Shown here piece after piece: positions 27,958 through 36,439 of a stretch of 63,631 nucleotides of DNA. Position 1 is the stretch's first letter. Every line of letters begins with the position of its first letter. The notes under the pieces are model-generated. The model was not told the DNA's origin. It searched no databases and saw only the letters and a program-made list of their open reading frames with translations. Source of the stretch: Vicingaceae bacterium (GTDB taxonomy: Bacteria; Bacteroidota; Bacteroidia; Flavobacteriales_E; Vicingaceae); NCBI GenBank assembly GCA_019429185.1, contig JAHYJH010000007.1:1-63631 (forward strand), read 5' to 3'. Made by a program: the position numbers and the translations under genes.

Positions 27958-28262
27958 ATGACAACAAAAACAGAAACAAAACAGTTTCAATATGAAATAC
28001 AAGCTTACCAAGAGGACTGCGTAAATAACATTATTAGTCTTTTTGAAAGCCTTCGCCAAAAAGCAAATTTTGTTAATGTGCTGACGGCACACAAGGCTAC
28101 ACTTCTTCAACGGCAATCCCCGAAAACGAAAAAGCTAAAATTGACTTTGCCAAAAAATACTTTAAAGCATTAGACGAACATTATAAAAACCAAAACATTA
28201 AAATTTCATTTAAAGAATGCATTTCAACTTCAAAATTATCTGAATTGATAAAAAACACTTAA
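27958..28262 (+). pseudogene. Remnant of a type III-like restriction helicase gene
   Basis: The first 45 codons (FQYEIQAYQEDCVNNIISLF) resemble the N-terminus of type III restriction/DEAD-box subunits. The frame then shifts at about 28083, and the other frame continues with IPENEKAKIDFAKKYFKAL to a stop at 28260-28262, like the C-terminus of such proteins. The helicase and nuclease core is absent. The best explanation is an internal deletion joining the two ends. It is a different family member from the intact subunit at 60582. Confidence 0.55.
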
Positions 28263-28265
28263 TTA

Positions 28266-29252
28266 ATGGAAAGCAACATCATTATATACAATACCCAAGA
28301 TGGTAAAGCAAATGTGGCTCTTTACGCAAAAGATAATACAGTTTGGATGAACCAAAACCAATTGGCTGAACTTTTTGACACCTCTAAGCAAAACATAGGA
28401 CAACATATTTCAAGTATACTGAAAGATAACGAGTTAGATATAAATTCAGTTGTAAAGAATTACTTTACAACTGCCGCTGATGGCAAGCAATATGAGGTAA
28501 TGTTCTATAGTCTTGAAATGATTTTGGCTATTGGATTTAGGGTGCGCAGTAAAAGAGGCACTCAATTTAGAATTTGGGCTAACCAAAACCTAAAAGAGTA
28601 TATGATAAAGGGCTTTTTGATGGATGATGAACGCTTGAAAAACCCAGACGGCAGACCCGATTATTTTGATGAATTGCTAGAGCGTATTCGTGAAATACGA
28701 ACTTCCGAAAAAAGATTTTATCAAAAAGTAAAAGATTTACTGGCTTTGAGTAGCGATTATGATGCTACGGATAAAGCCACACAACTATTTTTTGCTGAAA
28801 CGCAAAACAAACTGCTTTTTGCCGTTACCAAACAAACCGCAGCAGAATTGATTGTGTTAAGAGCAAATGCGAATTTGCCAAATATGGCTCTTACTTCTTG
28901 GGCTGGTAGTAAAGTAAGAAAACAAGATATTATTATTGCTAAAAACTACTTAAACAAAGACGAGATAGATACCTTAAACCGTCTGACAATTATTTTTCTT
29001 GAAACTGCCGAACTAAGAGTAAAAGAACGAAAGGACATTACGCTACAGTTTTGGCGAGAAAATGTAGATCGTATTTTGCAGTTTAACGATAAAGAAATAC
29101 TTAAAAATGCAGGGGCTATTTCGCACCAACAAATGGAAGAACAAATAAAATTTGTTTACGAACAATTTGATAAAAAACGTAAAGAATTTGAAGCCAAACA
29201 AGCCGATTTAGAAGATTTAAAAGCATTAGAAGAAAAAATCAAAAAGAAATAA
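28266..29252 (+). CDS. RhuM-family protein
   Basis: A virulence RhuM-type protein (328 residues) with N-terminal IIYNTQDGKANVALYAKDNTVW, WMNQNQLAELFDTSKQNIGQHI (helix-turn-helix-like) and a central LEMILAIGFRVRSKRGTQFRIWAN. A charged coiled-coil tail occupies about 285-328. These proteins are common on mobile and restriction islands; the molecular function is not settled. It follows the restriction remnant by 3 bases, so the two likely formed one unit. Confidence 0.87.
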   Translation: MESNIIIYNTQDGKANVALYAKDNTVWMNQNQLAELFDTSKQNIGQHISSILKDNELDINSVVKNYFTTAADGKQYEVMFYSLEMILAIGFRVRSKRGTQFRIWANQNLKEYMIKGFLMDDERLKNPDGRPDYFDELLERIREIRTSEKRFYQKVKDLLALSSDYDATDKATQLFFAETQNKLLFAVTKQTAAELIVLRANANLPNMALTSWAGSKVRKQDIIIAKNYLNKDEIDTLNRLTIIFLETAELRVKERKDITLQFWRENVDRILQFNDKEILKNAGAISHQQMEEQIKFVYEQFDKKRKEFEAKQADLEDLKALEEKIKKK

Positions 29253-29405
29253 TGAAAGATCAAGATTTTATTCAAGCCAACGCATACAGCCACACACATT
29301 GCCAAGCCACACCAATCAATGCTTGGAAAAGAGTGTCTCTGTCCAACCCCACGCCCAAAACAACAGACAAACCCACGGACGAAAAAGAACTCCGAAGCGA
29401 TAACT

Positions 29406-29517
29406 GCACCTACACGCAAGCAGGGGTTCAGTGCTTCTATAAAAAAGAAGTGCTAAATTCAAGCGTTGTGCATCTAATGAAGTTTGGTGTCGAAAATCCC
29501 CACCTGCGTGTAGGTGC
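29406..29517. repeat. Inverted repeat forming the right end of cassette 1 (attC-like)
   Basis: GCACCTACACGCA at 29406-29418 pairs perfectly with TGCGTGTAGGTGC at 29505-29517 across an 86-base spacer. The outer edge runs directly into GCAAAACATTAT and the lolA signal peptide. The size and layout resemble a foldable recombination site, but integron attC consensus boxes are not clearly present. Confidence 0.7.
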
Positions 29518-30148
29518 AAAACATTATAGTGCATTTATTATATTTATTGTATTATTTTTTTCAGCAACATTAAATGCTCAAGAAAAAAAGGCATTAACCA
29601 ACCCTGAAAAATTTAAAACCGAACTCAAACTTCAAGCGAAAGAAACTAAAACAATTGTAGCTTCTTTTACCCAAGAAAAATTCATGAGTTTTATGAAAGA
29701 ACCCCAGCTATCGGAAGGTATATTTTACTATGAAAAAGCAAATAAAATGAGATGGGAACAAAATTTACCCACCAATTATGTGCTATTAATTAATGAAGAA
29801 ACTGTTCGGATTAAAGATAATGGAAAAGAAAAAAACATGAAAGGAGCAAACAAAATGATGAGTAAAATCAATACCTTAATGCTGGGATTAGTAAATGGGG
29901 ATATCATTGAAGATAACTCATTTACAACAAATTATTTTGTCTCTGATACTTATTATATTGTGCAACTGATTCCCAAACAGAAAAGACTGCAATCTATTTT
30001 TAACACCATAGAACTTTCTTTTTCTAAAACAACAACAAGACTAAAAGTACTTACCTTTTATGAAAGTGCAGAAGATAAAAGTGTAATCAAGTTTTTTGAC
30101 GAAAAGTTTAATCAACCTATTCATTCATCTCTATTTTTAACATTATGA
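29477..30148 (+). CDS. LolA-like outer membrane lipoprotein carrier protein
   Basis: A periplasmic LolA-fold carrier. Its hydrophobic signal segment YSAFIIFIVLFFSATLNA is followed by the LolA-like FTQEKFMSFMKEPQLSEGIFYYEKANKMRWEQ. In pigment clusters it probably chaperones the hydrophobic product or cluster-specific lipoproteins to the outer membrane. The frame is open back to 29252, but the part before the signal segment is translated cassette DNA. I place the start at ATG 29477, which adds a 14-residue foreign N-terminus; the original start was probably MKHYSAF, lost at the cassette junction. The stop overlaps the next ATG (ATGA). Confidence 0.8.
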   Translation: MKFGVENPHLRVGAKHYSAFIIFIVLFFSATLNAQEKKALTNPEKFKTELKLQAKETKTIVASFTQEKFMSFMKEPQLSEGIFYYEKANKMRWEQNLPTNYVLLINEETVRIKDNGKEKNMKGANKMMSKINTLMLGLVNGDIIEDNSFTTNYFVSDTYYIVQLIPKQKRLQSIFNTIELSFSKTTTRLKVLTFYESAEDKSVIKFFDEKFNQPIHSSLFLTL

Positions 30149-30531
30149 TATTGCTTAAAAATGATTTTTTTGAAATTGAAAAGTTAGCACATTCAACAGG
30201 GTTAATTGTTTCAACCATTAAAATAAATTCTTTACACACCATATTTGATGGACATTTCCCCAATAATCCAATTACACCAGGAGTTGTGCAATTACAAATA
30301 ACTAAAGAAGTTTTAGAAGATGTTTTTCAACAAGAATTGCAATTAAAAGAAATGAAAAATTGCAAATTTTTAGCCATTCTAAATCCAACTGAAACACCCA
30401 TTTTTGATTTAGAGATAAATTATGAAACGATAGATGATGTTGCTTTTCAGGTTTCAGCGAAAGGAACTACAGCTAATGAAAGTAAAACTTTCTTTAAATT
30501 TACAGCCAAATATGAAATGAATCATGAATGA
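30145..30531 (+). CDS. FabZ-like 3-hydroxyacyl-ACP dehydratase
   Basis: Hotdog dehydratase with the FabZ signature FDGHFPNNPITPGVVQLQ, where His is catalytic. It is the second dehydratase of the cluster, the other being at 21998, and aryl polyene pathways typically use two. It is coupled to lolA by a 4-base overlap. Its stop overlaps the ATG of an inserted KilA-N gene. Confidence 0.88.
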   Translation: MILLKNDFFEIEKLAHSTGLIVSTIKINSLHTIFDGHFPNNPITPGVVQLQITKEVLEDVFQQELQLKEMKNCKFLAILNPTETPIFDLEINYETIDDVAFQVSAKGTTANESKTFFKFTAKYEMNHE

Positions 30532-31352
30532 GTAAAACAAAAAAAATAAATGTAAAAGGCATTGAAATAACAATTTTTGCCCAGAATGAGATTGATTTTA
30601 TCAGTCTAACTGATATGACTGGAGGCTTCAAAGAAGGAAGTGGACTAATTGGAAAATGGATTACCAATAAAAACACGTTGGAATATTTAGGTATTTGGGA
30701 AAAAATAAACAATATTAATTTTAATTACCCCGAATTCGGGGTAATTGTACAAGAAGCTGGTGTAAACAGATTCATAATGTCCGTAGGTCAGTGGGTTGAC
30801 AGAACAAGTTCTAAAGGAATGGTAGTAAAAGCTGGAAGATATGGAGGAACGTATGCACATAAGGACATTGCTTTTCATTTTGCAATGTGGCTAAGTCCTG
30901 AATTTCAGATATACTTGATAAATGAATTTCAACGATTAAAAAATAACGAAAGTAACCGCCTTAATCTCGAATGGAATTTACAACGCACACTTGCTAAAGT
31001 AAATTATAAAATCCATACAGATGCTATCAAAGAAAATTTAATTCCAGAAACACTTTCCAAAAAACAAACGGCTATCATTTATGCCAATGAAGCTGATGCT
31101 GATGTGCTCAATATGGCACTTTTTGGAAAAACAGCACAGCAATGGCGAAACGAAAATTCTGATGTAAAAGGCAATGTAAGAGATGTCGCAACTATTCAAC
31201 AGTTGGTGTTTTTATCAAATTTAGAAAGCATTAATGCGTTGTTAATCAAACAAAACATCAACCAACAAAAACGACTGAAGCAACTTAACGAAATTGCTAT
31301 TTCGCAAATAAAATCGCTTTTAAGCAATAATATAATTAAAAATATAGTATAA
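30528..31352 (+). CDS. KilA-N domain DNA-binding protein inserted in the pigment operon
   Basis: A phage- and virus-related KilA-N/Bro-type protein of 274 residues. The KilA-N domain occupies about 10-135, with ISLTDMTGGF, LIGKWITNKNTLEYLGIWE and GRYGGTYAHKDIAFHFAMWLSPEFQIYLINEF. The C-terminal half is helical (KIHTDAIKENLIP onward). It has no known role in pigment synthesis. It overlaps the dehydratase stop as ATGA, so it is translationally coupled as if part of the operon. A perfect 24-base palindrome lies inside the gene, and a TTCCTGA-CA-TCAGGAA hairpin follows it. Confidence 0.85.
   Translation: MSKTKKINVKGIEITIFAQNEIDFISLTDMTGGFKEGSGLIGKWITNKNTLEYLGIWEKINNINFNYPEFGVIVQEAGVNRFIMSVGQWVDRTSSKGMVVKAGRYGGTYAHKDIAFHFAMWLSPEFQIYLINEFQRLKNNESNRLNLEWNLQRTLAKVNYKIHTDAIKENLIPETLSKKQTAIIYANEADADVLNMALFGKTAQQWRNENSDVKGNVRDVATIQQLVFLSNLESINALLIKQNINQQKRLKQLNEIAISQIKSLLSNNIIKNIV
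30723..30746. repeat. Perfect 24-base palindrome inside the KilA-N gene
   Basis: The arms AATTACCCCGAA and TTCGGGGTAATT abut with no spacer and encode NYPEFGVI, within a part of the KilA-N domain that varies between relatives. It may be a small inserted element that kept the frame, or a binding site for the protein itself. Confidence 0.6.
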
Positions 31353-31358
31353 ATCATT

Positions 31359-31374
31359 TTCCTGACATCAGGAA
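31359..31374. repeat. Short hairpin after the KilA-N gene
   Basis: TTCCTGA-CA-TCAGGAA, a perfect 7-base stem with a 2-base loop 7 bases after the KilA-N stop. It may mark the right edge of the inserted gene. Confidence 0.5.
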
Positions 31375-31441
31375 TGTGATAGGAGCAAGGAAAGGTGCGG
31401 AAAATAGTAGCAAATTAAAACCAACATCACAAGTAGTTTCA

Positions 31442-32608
31442 ATGAAAAATGAAGTTCAACATATTAATTCAGAAAAATCAATTGTTGATTTAAACTATTG
31501 TGTAATAATTCCTACCTATAATAATGCTAACACGTTAAAAAGAGTAATAGACGGAGTATTAGTTCATGCTGAAAATGCACCAATAATAGTAGTTAATGAT
31601 GGAAGTTCTGATGATACCTCTTCTATCTTAAAAGACTACAACAACAAAATAGACATCATTACCAACGAAGTCAATTTAGGTAAGGGAATTTCATTACGAA
31701 AAGCGTTTAAACATGCGTTTGAAAAAGGAATTAAATATGCCATAACTATAGATTCTGACGGACAACATTATCCTGAAGACATCCTTCTTTTTATTGATGC
31801 TGCCAAAAATAATCCTGGTGCTTTAATTATGGGTTCTCGAAACATGGCTCAAGCAGGAGTTCCTGGAAAAAGTTCATTTGGAAATAAATTTTCTAATTTT
31901 TGGTTCAAAATAGAAACAGGAATTACCTTACCCGATACACAAACAGGCTTTCGGTTATATCCTTTAGAGCCAATTTCTCAACTAAAACTCTTTACCACTA
32001 AATTTGAAACAGAAATTGAAGTGATTGTAAAATTAGCTTGGAAAAAGGTTGAAATTATTCCTATCGAAATTAATGTATTATACGATTCAGAAGAACGGAT
32101 TTCACACTTCAGACCATTTAAAGATTTTACAAGAATAAGCATCCTAAACACTTATTTAGTAACACTTACCTTGTTGTATTACTTACCGTTAAGAGTACTT
32201 GCCGTTATTAAAAAAGAAGCCCTTAAAAAAGAAGAAACGAATCTTAGAAAATCTGTATCAATAGGCTTTGGTGTTTTTATGGGAATTTTACCCATTTGGG
32301 GTTTTCAACTGTTAGTTGGTATTCCGTTGGCAGTACTGTTTAAATTAAATAAAGTACTGTTTATTTCTGCTGCAAACATTAGTATTCCTCCTGCAATTCC
32401 ATTTATAATTTATTTTAGTTACCTCATAGGTGCCCCATTTTTTGAAAATAACGCACCCATTACTTCTTGGAATAATTTAACTTTAGAAGCCATTCATATA
32501 AATTTTGTTCAGTACTTTTTAGGAGGAACATTATTAGCAGTTGTTACCGGAGCTTTATTTTTTATTACCGCATTCATTTTCCTGAAATTAGTTAGAAAAA
32601 AAGCCTAA
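31442..32608 (+). CDS. GT2 glycosyltransferase fused to a DUF2062 membrane domain
   Basis: The N-terminal family 2 glycosyltransferase has VIIPTYNNANTL, VVNDGSSDDT, ITIDSDGQH (DxD-like) and TGFRLYP, much like dolichol-phosphate mannose synthases. The C-terminal DUF2062 membrane domain (about 285-385) has several helices. Such fusions are regular members of aryl polyene and flexirubin clusters. I start at ATG 31442; an open GTG frame at 31376 adds 22 residues from the KilA-N junction that look non-native. Confidence 0.87.
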   Translation: MKNEVQHINSEKSIVDLNYCVIIPTYNNANTLKRVIDGVLVHAENAPIIVVNDGSSDDTSSILKDYNNKIDIITNEVNLGKGISLRKAFKHAFEKGIKYAITIDSDGQHYPEDILLFIDAAKNNPGALIMGSRNMAQAGVPGKSSFGNKFSNFWFKIETGITLPDTQTGFRLYPLEPISQLKLFTTKFETEIEVIVKLAWKKVEIIPIEINVLYDSEERISHFRPFKDFTRISILNTYLVTLTLLYYLPLRVLAVIKKEALKKEETNLRKSVSIGFGVFMGILPIWGFQLLVGIPLAVLFKLNKVLFISAANISIPPAIPFIIYFSYLIGAPFFENNAPITSWNNLTLEAIHINFVQYFLGGTLLAVVTGALFFITAFIFLKLVRKKA

Positions 32609-32613
32609 AAAAC

Positions 32614-34317
32614 ATGAATAAAAAGAACAACAGATTTCGTTTTCTTAAACTTTCTTTAAAATTAATAGGGATATTATTGTTTTGCTTTATCGTTTATTTT
32701 GTTTGGGACATTAGAATGCCTACGCCTCCTATTGACGAACGGTTTACCTTGGGACAATATAAACGAATTGAAGTTGCTCCTAACCATTTTGTAGTAGGTA
32801 ATTGTTGGTTAAAAAAGAATGATTATGGAATTTGGGAAATGTATATTGAAGGAGAACCTTATGAAAGAGGTTTGATTTATGGAGTATTGGCAGAAGAATT
32901 AATGGAAAAACAAGAAGTACATTTCGTAAATCAAATCAACGAAATTGTACCTAACAGATTTACCCTTTTTTTTCTGAAAATGTTTGTAGCTTGGTTTAAT
33001 CGAGACATAGACCAATATGTTCCAAAAGAAAATTTAACCGAAATTTATGGAGTTTCACAATCATTTTCAGATAAATACAATTATATAGCTCCTAAATATT
33101 ATCGAATTTTAAATTACCATGCAGCCCATGATATCGGTCATGCCCTTAAAGATTTAAGCTTAGTTGGCTGTACTTCTTTTTCTGTAAATAATAATTTATC
33201 TGCTGATAGTTCGCTACTTATTGCTCGGAATTTCGATTTTTATATGGGAGATGAATTTGCAGAAGATAAACTTATTTTGTTTGTAAAACCTTCCGAAGGA
33301 TATGGCTTTGCATCTTACTCTTGGGCTGGATTAACTGGTGTTGTATCTGGCATAAACGAAAAAGGGTTGACCGTAACTTTAAATGCTTCAAAATCTGAAA
33401 TACCAACTGGAGCAAAAGATCCTATTTCGTTATTGGCTAGAGAAATTTTACAATATGCAGCAAACATAAATGAGGCAATTGCAATTGCTGAAAAAAGGGC
33501 TGTTTTTGTTTCGGAATCATTGCTTATTGGTTCTTCAGAAGATAATAAATCTGTTGTAATTGAAAAATCGCCAGAAAAAATAGACGTGTATGATGCTAAT
33601 GAAGAACTTGTTGTTTGTGCTAATCATTACCAAAGTGCTGTTTTTCTGAATGATTCTGCTAATGTGCTGAATATTAAAAACAGTGATTCAAAGCATCGTT
33701 TTGATAGATTAACTCAATTGTTACAACAAAACTATCCTATTGATATTTTAAAAGCAACTCAAATTTTAAGAGACAAAAATGGAATAAATAATGAATTTAT
33801 AGGTTACGGTAATCCAAAAGCTATCAACCAATTAATGGCACACCATAGTATCGTTTTTAAACCACATCAACAACAATTTTGGATTTCCACGCAACCCTAT
33901 CAATTAGGTAATTTTATTGGTTATAATTTAACTGATGTGCTAACTAAAAAAAACAGCTCAGATAATATTTATATAGATTCTTTAACCATTGCTTCTGATA
34001 ATTTTCTTAATTCTGATGCTTATAAAAAATATGAATTATTCAAAAAAATTAAACAACGTATTCAAAAGCAAGTTTTATTAAATGTCCCTTTTTCGTTGAA
34101 TGAGACACAAGAAAAGCAATTTATCCAAACCAACCCTAAAAGCTATATAACCTATATGACTTTAGGTGAATATTTTGAGAAATTAGGAGATTATAATAAA
34201 GCAATTTCTTATTATCAAACAGCATTGAATTACAGTGTTGCATCTAAAGATGAAGAAGAGATAATAAAAAAGAAGATAGAAACTTGTAACAAACAAATCA
34301 ATAAAAATGGAAACTAA
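32614..34317 (+). CDS. C45/choloylglycine-hydrolase-type Ntn hydrolase with C-terminal TPR
   Basis: A membrane-anchored protein (one helix at about 12-32) whose catalytic domain resembles acyl-CoA:6-aminopenicillanate acyltransferases. The candidate nucleophile is Cys186 in LVGCTSFS, followed by ARNFDFY and GVVSGINEKGLTVTLNA. These enzymes cut themselves so that the Cys becomes N-terminal, and then act on amides or acyl thioesters. Two TPR-like helices (GEYFEKLGDYNKAISYYQ) end the protein. It could transfer or hydrolyse acyl groups on the periplasmic side. Confidence 0.8.
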   Translation: MNKKNNRFRFLKLSLKLIGILLFCFIVYFVWDIRMPTPPIDERFTLGQYKRIEVAPNHFVVGNCWLKKNDYGIWEMYIEGEPYERGLIYGVLAEELMEKQEVHFVNQINEIVPNRFTLFFLKMFVAWFNRDIDQYVPKENLTEIYGVSQSFSDKYNYIAPKYYRILNYHAAHDIGHALKDLSLVGCTSFSVNNNLSADSSLLIARNFDFYMGDEFAEDKLILFVKPSEGYGFASYSWAGLTGVVSGINEKGLTVTLNASKSEIPTGAKDPISLLAREILQYAANINEAIAIAEKRAVFVSESLLIGSSEDNKSVVIEKSPEKIDVYDANEELVVCANHYQSAVFLNDSANVLNIKNSDSKHRFDRLTQLLQQNYPIDILKATQILRDKNGINNEFIGYGNPKAINQLMAHHSIVFKPHQQQFWISTQPYQLGNFIGYNLTDVLTKKNSSDNIYIDSLTIASDNFLNSDAYKKYELFKKIKQRIQKQVLLNVPFSLNETQEKQFIQTNPKSYITYMTLGEYFEKLGDYNKAISYYQTALNYSVASKDEEEIIKKKIETCNKQINKNGN

Positions 34318-35584
34318 TCTAATCCAAAACAAAAATAACCATCATCTTCAACATCAAAAATTGCAAAATTTGGTGAAGTATGTAAGTATTAATTCTACGT
34401 ATTATAAACGCTTATTTTCAAAACACAAGATAGATGTAACTACCATTAATACGGTAACTGATTTAACAAAAATACCTTTTACAACAAAAGATGATTTAGC
34501 CAATTTTAATGATGATTTTTTATGTGTTGATAAAACGCAAATTGCTGATTTTGTAACTACTTCTGGAACGATAAGCGACCCTGTAACTTTTTATCTTACA
34601 AAAAATGATATAGATAGGTTAGGTAATAATGAAGCAGCAGCATTAAATTGTGCTGGAGGAACATCGGACGATATTTATCAATTAATGACTACGCTAGACA
34701 AACGATTTATGGCTGGTTTAGCTTATTATTTAGGCGTTAGTAAGTTGAATGCTGGAGCAGTAAGAGTTGGTCCTGGAGCTCCTTACTTGCAATGGGAATC
34801 CATCAGACGATTTTCACCTACCGTTTTAATAGCCATACCTTCTTTTATTCCAAAACTAATTGAATATGCAAAAGAAAACAGCATTGATTTTAAAAGTTCA
34901 AGTGTGCAAGCTATCATTTGCATTGGAGAACCCATTCGGAATGCCGATTTTACACCCAACGAATTAGGAAAGCGTATTCTATCGCAATGGGATGTGAAAT
35001 TATATTCAACGTATGCTTCCACAGAAATGGGGGCAGCTTTTACAGAGTGCAACGAAGGAAAAGGCGGACACTTAAATCCCGACATTTTGATACTTGAAGT
35101 AGTAGATGAAAAAGGAAACCATGTTGCTAATGGAGAGTTAGGAGAAGTAGTTGTTACTACCTTAGGAGTGGAAGGAATGCCCTTATTAAGATATAAAACT
35201 GGCGACTTGTGCCATGCTTATTATACACCATGTAATTGTGGGAGAACAACTCCCCGACTTGGTCCAGTTATGGGCAGAAAACAACAAATGATAAAATTTA
35301 AAGGAACTACTATTTTTCCTACAGCTATTTTTGATGTATTGGATATGATGGCTGAAATAACTATTTATCAAGTAGAAGTGTCAAAAGATGAATATGGCAA
35401 TGATTTAATAAGTATATTGCTGCCAAAAGAAATAGAAACTCCAGATTTTCAACATAAAATAACTTCATTATTCAAATCGAAATTAAGAGTAACACCTCAA
35501 TATCGTTTTATTGAAACCAGCATTTTAACTAACCAAGTATTTAAAGAAGAAAAAAGAAAACCAGAAAAATTGATTTATGTTTGA
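34307..35584 (+). CDS. PaaK-like AMP-forming acyl-CoA/ACP ligase
   Basis: An adenylate-forming ligase close to phenylacetate-CoA ligases. It has VTTSGTISDPVTFYLT (P-loop), YSTYASTEMGAAF (motif 5), LLRYKTGDLC (the Asp of A8) and MGRKQQMIKFKG, followed by a small C-terminal domain. It likely activates the 4-coumarate starter made by the ammonia-lyase and loads it on an ACP. It overlaps the upstream gene by 11 bases. Confidence 0.87.
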   Translation: METNLIQNKNNHHLQHQKLQNLVKYVSINSTYYKRLFSKHKIDVTTINTVTDLTKIPFTTKDDLANFNDDFLCVDKTQIADFVTTSGTISDPVTFYLTKNDIDRLGNNEAAALNCAGGTSDDIYQLMTTLDKRFMAGLAYYLGVSKLNAGAVRVGPGAPYLQWESIRRFSPTVLIAIPSFIPKLIEYAKENSIDFKSSSVQAIICIGEPIRNADFTPNELGKRILSQWDVKLYSTYASTEMGAAFTECNEGKGGHLNPDILILEVVDEKGNHVANGELGEVVVTTLGVEGMPLLRYKTGDLCHAYYTPCNCGRTTPRLGPVMGRKQQMIKFKGTTIFPTAIFDVLDMMAEITIYQVEVSKDEYGNDLISILLPKEIETPDFQHKITSLFKSKLRVTPQYRFIETSILTNQVFKEEKRKPEKLIYV

Positions 35585-35586
35585 GC

Positions 35587-36438
35587 TTAATTTTCCAACC
35601 ATTCAACCTTTTCAGATTCACTCTGTTTCTTTTCTACTTCTTTTCGTTGAGCAACTTTTGTAGGATATCCAAAGTTATAAATAACACCGACTGCTAATGA
35701 TGAAGTGAAAATCTGATCTATAGTATAACTATTAGGAGAAATTGTTTCAGGACCGAAAGAAAAAAAATCATCTTCTAAATTAATTTGTAAATTAATAGCA
35801 GGTTCAAAATAAACACTAAACAAATTATTAATTTTATATTCAACAGATGTTTTGGGTGATACGTTAAATCCAATATCCTTTTTATTTGTAGTAATAACAC
35901 CTTCAATCATTTCTGAAGGTAAAGATGAAAAGGAATTGTAATTTTTTTCTATAGGTTCAGTCAATCGGATAACATGGCTGTAAGAATAAATTCTAATGCC
36001 AACATTAAGTCCCATTGATAGTTTAATTTTTTCTGTTTTTAAGAGGTATTGATTCCATTCAATGAGAATGGGAATCATAGTTAAGTTTCCGAATTCTTCT
36101 GTATAAGTACATGTGTCACACGATCTAGGATATGATGATTTATCATCGCTATCTAATCTAAATCTAGGCAATCCACTACCTTTCAAGGTCTTTTCACTAG
36201 GAGAAAATGAATGATAACCCACACTCAATCCTAATGAAAGTTTCCTCAACTCATAAAATCCACCAACTTTTATTCCTAATGTAGGTTTATAACCAATATT
36301 TCCTTCAAGAACAATAGGGATTTCAAGACTTGGAGTAACCATCAATCTAAATTGAGCTTTTCCAACAACACCCATAAATAGTATTGCTATTACAAGTACT
36401 ACTTTTAATTTATTTTTAAATTTGGGCAGCATATTCAT
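35587..36438 (-). CDS. Outer membrane beta-barrel protein (uncharacterised)
   Basis: 283 residues with a signal peptide (about 1-28, VLVIAILFMGVVGKA) and alternating strands through most of the length (LGLSVGYHSF, MGLNVGIRIY, SVYFEPAINLQIN), ending in YNFGYP plus a charged tail. It looks like a PorT/OmpW-type eight-strand barrel, but no family is certain. It is transcribed against the surrounding pigment operon, 1 base after the gene upstream, so these two form their own unit. Confidence 0.7.
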   Translation of the reverse strand: MNMLPKFKNKLKVVLVIAILFMGVVGKAQFRLMVTPSLEIPIVLEGNIGYKPTLGIKVGGFYELRKLSLGLSVGYHSFSPSEKTLKGSGLPRFRLDSDDKSSYPRSCDTCTYTEEFGNLTMIPILIEWNQYLLKTEKIKLSMGLNVGIRIYSYSHVIRLTEPIEKNYNSFSSLPSEMIEGVITTNKKDIGFNVSPKTSVEYKINNLFSVYFEPAINLQINLEDDFFSFGPETISPNSYTIDQIFTSSLAVGVIYNFGYPTKVAQRKEVEKKQSESEKVEWLEN

Positions 36439-36439
36439 C

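Larger units (their letters stand above)
27835..29527 (+). mobile_element. Inserted cassette 1: restriction remnant plus RhuM, inside the pigment operon
   Basis: DNA between the deacetylase stop and the signal peptide of lolA is unrelated to pigment synthesis. Near its left side is GCACATTTGGTTTTTGC (27874-27890), identical to 58428-58444 in the second cassette. Its right end has 13-base perfect inverted arms (29406-29418 and 29505-29517) and finishes GCAAAACATTAT, matching the right end of the second cassette at 63447-63480 over an equal 34-base span. No integrase or transposase is present. The left boundary is approximate. Confidence 0.6.

Noticed and set aside
29252-29476. N-terminal extension of the LolA frame (75 residues)
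   Set aside because: Composition is unlike a protein (KPTDEKELRSDNCTYTQ), it is cassette DNA with repeats, and the signal peptide would be buried.
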